Assembly (NCBI RefSeq): GCF_048898065.1
Contig: NZ_JBLWFI010000001.1
Location: 1,240,001 to 1,304,000, forward strand
Reading direction: 5' to 3'
From: Tepidibacillus_B infernus
GTDB taxonomy: Bacteria > Bacillota > Bacilli > Tepidibacillales > Tepidibacillaceae
Length of the DNA stretch: 64,000 bases
Made by a program: the position numbers and the translations under genes
The notes under the pieces: generated by a model
What the model was told of the DNA's origin: nothing
The model's input: only the letters and a program-made list of their open reading frames with translations
The model's database searches: none
Shown: positions 60,730 through 64,000 of the stretch, one piece after another
How positions within the stretch are numbered: position 1 is the stretch's first letter
Layout: each line of letters starts with the position of its first letter

Positions 60730-60757
60730 CAACTTTTTGATCTCCAATTTCGAACCT

Positions 60758-61690
60758 TTATATTTTGTAATAAGCAATTGTTTGCTTCAATCCCTCTACT
60801 AAAGGTATTTTTGGTTCCCAAGCTAATTTTGACTTCGCCAAACTTATATCTGGATTTCGTTTTACGGGATCGTCTATAGGTAGCGGTAAATAGACTATTT
60901 TTGATTGTGAAGCAGTTAATTCAATTACTATCTCCGCAAGCTCCTTGATTGTGAACTCACTTTGATTTCCTATATTAACAGGTCCTATAAAATCGTCTGA
61001 ACCATTCATCATTCTCATCATTCCCTCTACTAGGTCATCAATATAACAAAAGGAACGAGTCTGAAAACCATCTCCATAGATGGTAAGCTCTTTATTTTGA
61101 AGGGCTTGAACAATAAAATTACTTACAACCCTTCCATCATCACGATTCATCTTTGGCCCGTATGTGTTAAATATTCGAATCACTCGAACATTCACATGGT
61201 ATTGACGATGATAGTCAAAAACAAGTGCTTCTGCCGCTCTTTTCCCTTCATCATAGCAAGCTCTTGGTCCAATTGGATTTACATTTCCTCGATAACTTTC
61301 TGGTTGAGGATGAATCTCTGGATCCCCGTATACTTCACTCGTAGAAGCAAGTAATAATTTACTATTTACCTTTTTTGCTAGTTCAAGCATATTGATCGTT
61401 CCAATCACATTCGTTTTAAGTGTGTTGATTGGGTCTTTCTGATAATGAGTGGGTGAGGCTGGACAGGCGAGATGATAGATTTCATCCACCTCGAGATAAA
61501 AAGGTTCGATAATGTTATGATCAATACAAGTAAAAAATGGGTGACAATCAAAAGGTACAATGTTTTCTTTCTTTCCTGTATAGAAATTATCAACACAAAT
61601 GACTTCATTGCCCTCTTTTAATAAACGCTCAATTAGATTTGAACCAATGAAACCAGCTCCACCAGTAACTAATATTCGCTTACGTTTCAT
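60758..61690 (-). CDS. UDP-glucuronate decarboxylase-like NAD-dependent epimerase (UXS type)
   Basis: A 310-residue extended short-chain dehydrogenase. It has the Rossmann motif GGAGFIGSNLIERL, the catalytic Y-x3-K in YDEGKRAAE, and RIFNTYGPKMNRDDGRVV and YGDGFQTRSFCYIDD, which fit UDP-xylose synthases. It would turn UDP-glucuronate from the upstream dehydrogenase into UDP-xylose. Its ATG overlaps the dehydrogenase stop (ATGA), so the two are coupled. Confidence 0.93.
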   Translation of the reverse strand: MKRKRILVTGGAGFIGSNLIERLLKEGNEVICVDNFYTGKKENIVPFDCHPFFTCIDHNIIEPFYLEVDEIYHLACPASPTHYQKDPINTLKTNVIGTINMLELAKKVNSKLLLASTSEVYGDPEIHPQPESYRGNVNPIGPRACYDEGKRAAEALVFDYHRQYHVNVRVIRIFNTYGPKMNRDDGRVVSNFIVQALQNKELTIYGDGFQTRSFCYIDDLVEGMMRMMNGSDDFIGPVNIGNQSEFTIKELAEIVIELTASQSKIVYLPLPIDDPVKRNPDISLAKSKLAWEPKIPLVEGLKQTIAYYKI

Positions 61691-63018
61691 TGTACCTTCT
61701 TCCTTCCAATCGAGTAATAAACAAAACCAGCTTTCTGCATCGCAATTGGATCAAATTGGTTACGCCCATCAAATAAAACTGGATATTTCATCCTTTTTTT
61801 AACGATTGATAAATCTGCCTCTTGATACATTTTCCATTCCGTAATTAGTAGCAAGGCGTCTGAATTCTTAATTGCTTCATATAGATCATCGAAGTAATAA
61901 ATCCCATTATTCCCCAATAAAACACGAGTATTTTCAATTGCCGCTGGATCATGGGCATGTATCGTTGCCCCATGCCGTCTTAACTCCTTTATCGTTTCTA
62001 TCGCTGGTGCCTCACGGATATCGTCAGTTTCCGGTTTAAATGCTAACCCCCATATTGCAATGACTTTTTCATGGAGATCTTCACCAAAAAATTGTAGAAC
62101 TTTGTTTAGTAATTTTTGCTTTTGTTGACTGTTTACCTGATCAACAGCCTTTACAATCTGAAGTTCCACCCGATACTCTTTTCCAGTTTGTATCAATGCT
62201 TTCACATCTTTTGGAAAACAAGATCCACCATAACCTAATCCAGCATTTAGAAAGGCCATTCCAACTCGAGTATCAGAGCCTAATCCAAGCTTCACCTCTT
62301 CAATATCAGCACCTGTTGCCTCACATATGACTGCAATTTCATTGATAAAACTGATTCGAGTCGCTAACATCGCATTAGTAGCATATTTCGTTAACTCAGC
62401 AGAGAAAATCGACATTTGAAGCAATGGATACCCTTGGTCTGTTAATGGACGGTATAGCTCCTTCATTAAAGCAGCTATTCGAGGATGATCTGTTCCAACG
62501 ACAATACGGGAAGGATGCATAAAATCCTCAATGGCTGCCCCTTCACGAAGAAATTCCGGATTAGAAACCACATCAATTTCTATCTGATTTAGTCCTCGAT
62601 TCGTTAACTCTTCTTTAATTACATTTTTTACCTTTTGCGCAGTTCCTACAGGTACCGTTGATTTATCTACAATAATTGTATAACGGTTGATATTTTGCCC
62701 AATCTCTTTTGCAACTTGAAGAACATGGGATAAGTCAGCTGATCCATCTTCATTTGGTGGTGTTCCAACCGCGATAAAAACAAACAAACTGAAATCAAGC
62801 ATCTCTTTTAAATCTGTAGTAAAAGAAAGTCGTCCATTCTCCGAATTACGTTTAATCATTTCATAAAGACCTGGCTCATAGATAGGCACTTGTCCACTTT
62901 TCAACAATGAAATTTTATGTTGGTCTATATCTAGACATATGACATGGTGTCCCATTTCTGCAAAACAGGCTCCTACGACCAATCCTACGTAGCCGACACC
63001 TACAACCCCAACATTCAT
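61687..63018 (-). CDS. UDP-glucose 6-dehydrogenase
   Basis: A 443-residue enzyme oxidising UDP-glucose to UDP-glucuronate with two NAD+. It has an N-terminal GVGYVGLVVGACFAE, the central YATNAMLATRISFINE, the catalytic cysteine in GYGGSCFPKD and the C-terminal AFKPETDDIREAP. Length is standard. GGAGGGAAC precedes the ATG. It feeds the decarboxylase-like gene next to it for an acidic or xylose-containing surface polymer. Confidence 0.97.
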   Translation of the reverse strand: MNVGVVGVGYVGLVVGACFAEMGHHVICLDIDQHKISLLKSGQVPIYEPGLYEMIKRNSENGRLSFTTDLKEMLDFSLFVFIAVGTPPNEDGSADLSHVLQVAKEIGQNINRYTIIVDKSTVPVGTAQKVKNVIKEELTNRGLNQIEIDVVSNPEFLREGAAIEDFMHPSRIVVGTDHPRIAALMKELYRPLTDQGYPLLQMSIFSAELTKYATNAMLATRISFINEIAVICEATGADIEEVKLGLGSDTRVGMAFLNAGLGYGGSCFPKDVKALIQTGKEYRVELQIVKAVDQVNSQQKQKLLNKVLQFFGEDLHEKVIAIWGLAFKPETDDIREAPAIETIKELRRHGATIHAHDPAAIENTRVLLGNNGIYYFDDLYEAIKNSDALLLITEWKMYQEADLSIVKKRMKYPVLFDGRNQFDPIAMQKAGFVYYSIGRKKVQ

Positions 63019-63142
63019 CTTAGTTCCCTCCGGTCCATTTTCCTTCTATGTCAAAAGCAAATTAAAATATTCTTCTAATAAATTATGAGTTAGAAGGATT
63101 TGGGTAACGGCAGTTGACTATTTTAAAAAAATAAGGTCAGCT

Positions 63143-64000
63143 TTACAAGTAAAAGCTTAAAAACCTTGGAATCGTTAAGATGTTTTTCTCAATTGAATGA
63201 TCGATTGACGTCCAATCAGCTTTTTTTATAAGATCTAAATGATAAATACAAAGGTCTGGTAAAATAGTTTTCGATTTCGATTTTATTTTTTTTCTTTTTG
63301 CTATTGCCCTCAAAACGATCTCACCCTTTCTTTCTTTCTCCTCCATTGTGTCAACAAAAATCTCAATACATTCAGGATTTAATATTTCGAAAGGCGATAA
63401 AATGAGTACATATTTCCCGTTAGCCAATTTTAAGGTTTCTTTTGAGATTGAATGATCGTTTATAAAAATGGTTTCAATATTTGGATAAGTTTGATGTGCA
63501 ATACTTTGTCTAAGATAAGGTAATATTGCAGAATGATAAGGGTATGAAATAAGTAGAGATACAAGGGGGAGAGATCCAGAATCTCCTTTTTTCTCTTTGA
63601 TGCTTATTTTGTTTTTTAAGTCTACGTCAACAAGGTAAGGTTCGTTCCATTCTTGTAATGCTCTTGCCAATAAATATTTATACATTGAATACCAAGCATT
63701 TCGGTTTTTATACGTAATACTGTCATATCTTCTTCTAACCACCATTGTTCGTTTAGGTAAATAAGCCATTTGATAATGTTTAAGCAAGCGAAATACTGTG
63801 GCTATATCTTCATATAATCGGCCTTCTGATGGATAATCTGTCACCCATCCCCCAATAGCAAGAAGGGCTTCTTTTCGATAGAAACGTGGGATAGGAACAA
63901 AGTAATTCTTCACCCACTGGATCCGATTAAGAAATGGACGAGCTACCACAGCTTGGTGTTTCATTAAGTTCTTTCCAACTTTTTTTACGGTCACATAGTC
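63143..64000 (-). CDS. Glycosyltransferase, family 2, truncated by the window edge
   Basis: At least 285 residues, open to the right edge. The first part is the C-terminal half of a GT-A domain (FYRKEALLAIGGWVTDYPSE, then YEDIATVFRLLKHYQMAYLP). It is followed by a shorter second GT-like domain (VSLLISYPYHSAILPYLRQS, ETIFINDHS, YVLILSPFEIL) similar to the protein at 59947-60729. The start lies outside the window. It is part of the polysaccharide cluster. Confidence 0.85.
   Translation of the reverse strand, partial: DYVTVKKVGKNLMKHQAVVARPFLNRIQWVKNYFVPIPRFYRKEALLAIGGWVTDYPSEGRLYEDIATVFRLLKHYQMAYLPKRTMVVRRRYDSITYKNRNAWYSMYKYLLARALQEWNEPYLVDVDLKNKISIKEKKGDSGSLPLVSLLISYPYHSAILPYLRQSIAHQTYPNIETIFINDHSISKETLKLANGKYVLILSPFEILNPECIEIFVDTMEEKERKGEIVLRAIAKRKKIKSKSKTILPDLCIYHLDLIKKADWTSIDHSIEKNILTIPRFLSFYL

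Overview
The window looks like a low-GC, spore-forming, nitrate-respiring Firmicute of the order Bacillales, probably a thermophilic or anaerobic denitrifier. The evidence is AT-rich DNA with strong Shine-Dalgarno sites and TTG/GTG starts, an alpha/beta-type small acid-soluble spore protein, sigma-K-like promoters, AddAB instead of RecBCD, a LipM/LipA lipoate pathway, and a large nitrate/nitrite respiration block. The genus is inferred only from general resemblance; no search was run.

Region 1 (1-19 kb) is a nitrogen-oxide respiration island. It holds a complete narGHJI operon (11776 down to 5322). Downstream lie a decayed narK and an IS110 scar, then a second unit narK-narK-narG', whose narG runs off the left edge. 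Around these sit a ferritin-like DUF6306-type gene, an internally deleted Crp/Fnr gene, a CuA-like cupredoxin lipoprotein, a copper nitrite reductase (nirK) lipoprotein, a NarL-type two-component system whose sensor has a four-cysteine PAS domain, a YwiC-like membrane protein, a 5-formyl-THF cyclo-ligase and an intact Crp/Fnr regulator.

Region 2 (19-31 kb) has an IS200/IS605 element that splits a MIP18-like gene, and a radical SAM/SPASM gene. That gene shares an identical operator and identical promoter geometry with nirK. Next come seven tiny aromatic/glycine-rich membrane-protein genes (32-48 aa), mgtE behind a structured leader, and a cstA-type transporter next to a LytS/LytR-type system, with a cre-like site and LytTR-like direct repeats.

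Region 3 (31-50 kb) has addBA and a polymorphic-toxin locus. The toxin locus is a 2335-residue secreted Rhs/WapA-like protein preceded by a c-di-GMP-I riboswitch with an intrinsic terminator, followed by three decayed orphan Rhs C-terminal modules and small membrane proteins that are candidate immunity factors.

Region 4 (50-64 kb) carries spore and housekeeping genes (SASP, Xaa-Pro peptidase, a repetitive Gly/Pro-rich protein, HAD phosphatase, L,D-transpeptidase, lipA-lipM, LSm-like small proteins, GNAT). It ends in a polysaccharide cluster with UDP-glucose dehydrogenase, a UDP-glucuronate decarboxylase-like enzyme and two glycosyltransferases.

Interspersed are three copies and one fragment of a 130-160 bp MITE-like element with terminal inverted repeats, conserved internal stems and one covarying hairpin, and three copies of a separate 48-bp repeat. 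No tRNA, rRNA or CRISPR array was seen.
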